From CAYPZL01 sp964415045 (lineage in GTDB: Bacteria; Planctomycetota; Phycisphaerae; Sedimentisphaerales; Anaerobacaceae): 5,886 nucleotides of DNA. The position numbers were made by a program, and so were the translations under genes. The stretch covers positions 1-5,886 of the forward strand of contig CAYPZL010000266.1 of the NCBI GenBank assembly GCA_964415045.1, read 5' to 3'. The notes below the pieces were generated by a model that saw only the letters and a list, made by a program, of their open reading frames with translations, ran no database searches and had not been told where the DNA came from. Below are positions 5,637 to 5,886 of this stretch, in pieces (within the stretch, counting starts at the first letter, position 1; each line of letters begins with the position of its first letter).

Positions 5637-5668
5637 CTGCTAATTTAAGGGCTGACCCCAGACGTCCC
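5637..5668 (+). repeat. 32-base direct repeat, copy 2
   Basis: Identical to 5596-5627. It is preceded by CCCTAA, as in the left fragment at 5404. Its end is followed by a further partial duplication of CCAGACGTCC (5668-5677), suggesting local slippage. The 9 bases between the copies are GATCCCTAA. Confidence 0.85.
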
Positions 5669-5738
5669 CAGACGTCCGCTTCACGCCCCCCGCCCGCCCA
5701 ACGCCAGAAAATAGACAATATATTCTTCCGTTTCCCCC

Positions 5739-5767
5739 TTGCCCCTCCCGACCTCCCCGGCCATAAT
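5739..5767 (+). promoter_or_regulatory. Possible promoter for the gene beyond the right edge
   Basis: TTGCCC (5739-5744) and CATAAT (5762-5767) are 17 bases apart. They match the sigma70 consensus at four and five of six bases. The predicted start near 5774 would leave a leader of about 112 bases, which contains a 6-bp hairpin CCGGCG/CGCCGG at 5797-5814. The surrounding 5678-5874 region shows no convincing gene. Confidence 0.33.
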
Positions 5768-5874
5768 ACCCCCGGAGAATGCAAGACGGACGGCCCCCGG
5801 CGAGCCCCCGCCGGCAGCACGTCCCCCAGCACGTAATCCCATGAAAGGCTGCCTCCGGTCGAGTTCTCTGGTAT

Positions 5875-5882
5875 AAAGGAGG
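5875..5882 (+). promoter_or_regulatory. Strong Shine-Dalgarno for a gene starting just past the window
   Basis: AAAGGAGG is nearly a full complement of the 16S 3' end. It is followed by ACAA at the window edge, so a start codon is expected within the next few bases outside the window. Confidence 0.6.
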
Positions 5883-5886
5883 ACAA

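Noticed and set aside
5404..5677. CRISPR array
   Set aside because: Two full repeats with a 9-base interval and one fragment; there are no spacer-sized unique units and no cas genes.
5599..5886. - strand 95-codon open frame at the right edge
   Set aside because: It runs through the direct repeats, has only an edge start and low-complexity Gly/Arg content, and resembles no family.

Overview
The window looks like a GC-rich bacterial chromosome, most likely a member of the Planctomycetota (Phycisphaerae-like). The evidence is indirect: a Cys-rich HNH-AP2 protein of a type I remember as multicopy in that group, a large GKRP/MurQ-like double-SIS protein beside a secreted NAGPA-type glycosidase, and an apparent RHS/YD-repeat relic. 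No rRNA, tRNA or CRISPR is visible.

Left part (1-1129, + strand): the C-terminal part of an unrecognised protein whose reading frame is open to the window edge, followed 36 bases later by an intact very-short-patch repair endonuclease (vsr). Both are visibly less GC-rich than the genes to the right. They look like the tail of a transferred restriction-modification or defence island whose methyltransferase, if present, lies upstream of the window.

Middle (1215-2162, - strand): a stand-alone HNH endonuclease-like gene with a Cys-rich N-terminus and a C-terminal AP2 domain, convergent with vsr. It has a near-consensus promoter (TTGACA, 17 bases, TATTAT), a predicted leader of about 208 bases containing several hairpins, and a strong ribosome binding site. 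It reads as a self-contained, probably mobile, gene cassette.

Right-centre (2295-5215, + strand): two genes 11 bases apart, probably one operon. The first encodes an exported phosphodiester glycosidase (NAGPA fold). The second encodes a cytoplasmic 587-residue protein with two sugar-isomerase (SIS) domains, related to MurQ and closest in layout to glucokinase regulatory protein. Together they suggest handling of amino-sugar or sugar-phosphate material, but no substrate can be read from the sequence.

Right end (5216-5886): non-coding. It holds a possible terminator hairpin, a 44-codon relic resembling an RHS/YD-repeat protein on the - strand, and a 167-base element bounded by a perfect 25-bp inverted repeat and containing two further perfect hairpins (14 and 13 bp). 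The element is embedded in short direct repeats. The region ends with a possible promoter and a strong Shine-Dalgarno sequence for a + strand gene starting just past the window. The nested-palindrome element is the most unusual object here.
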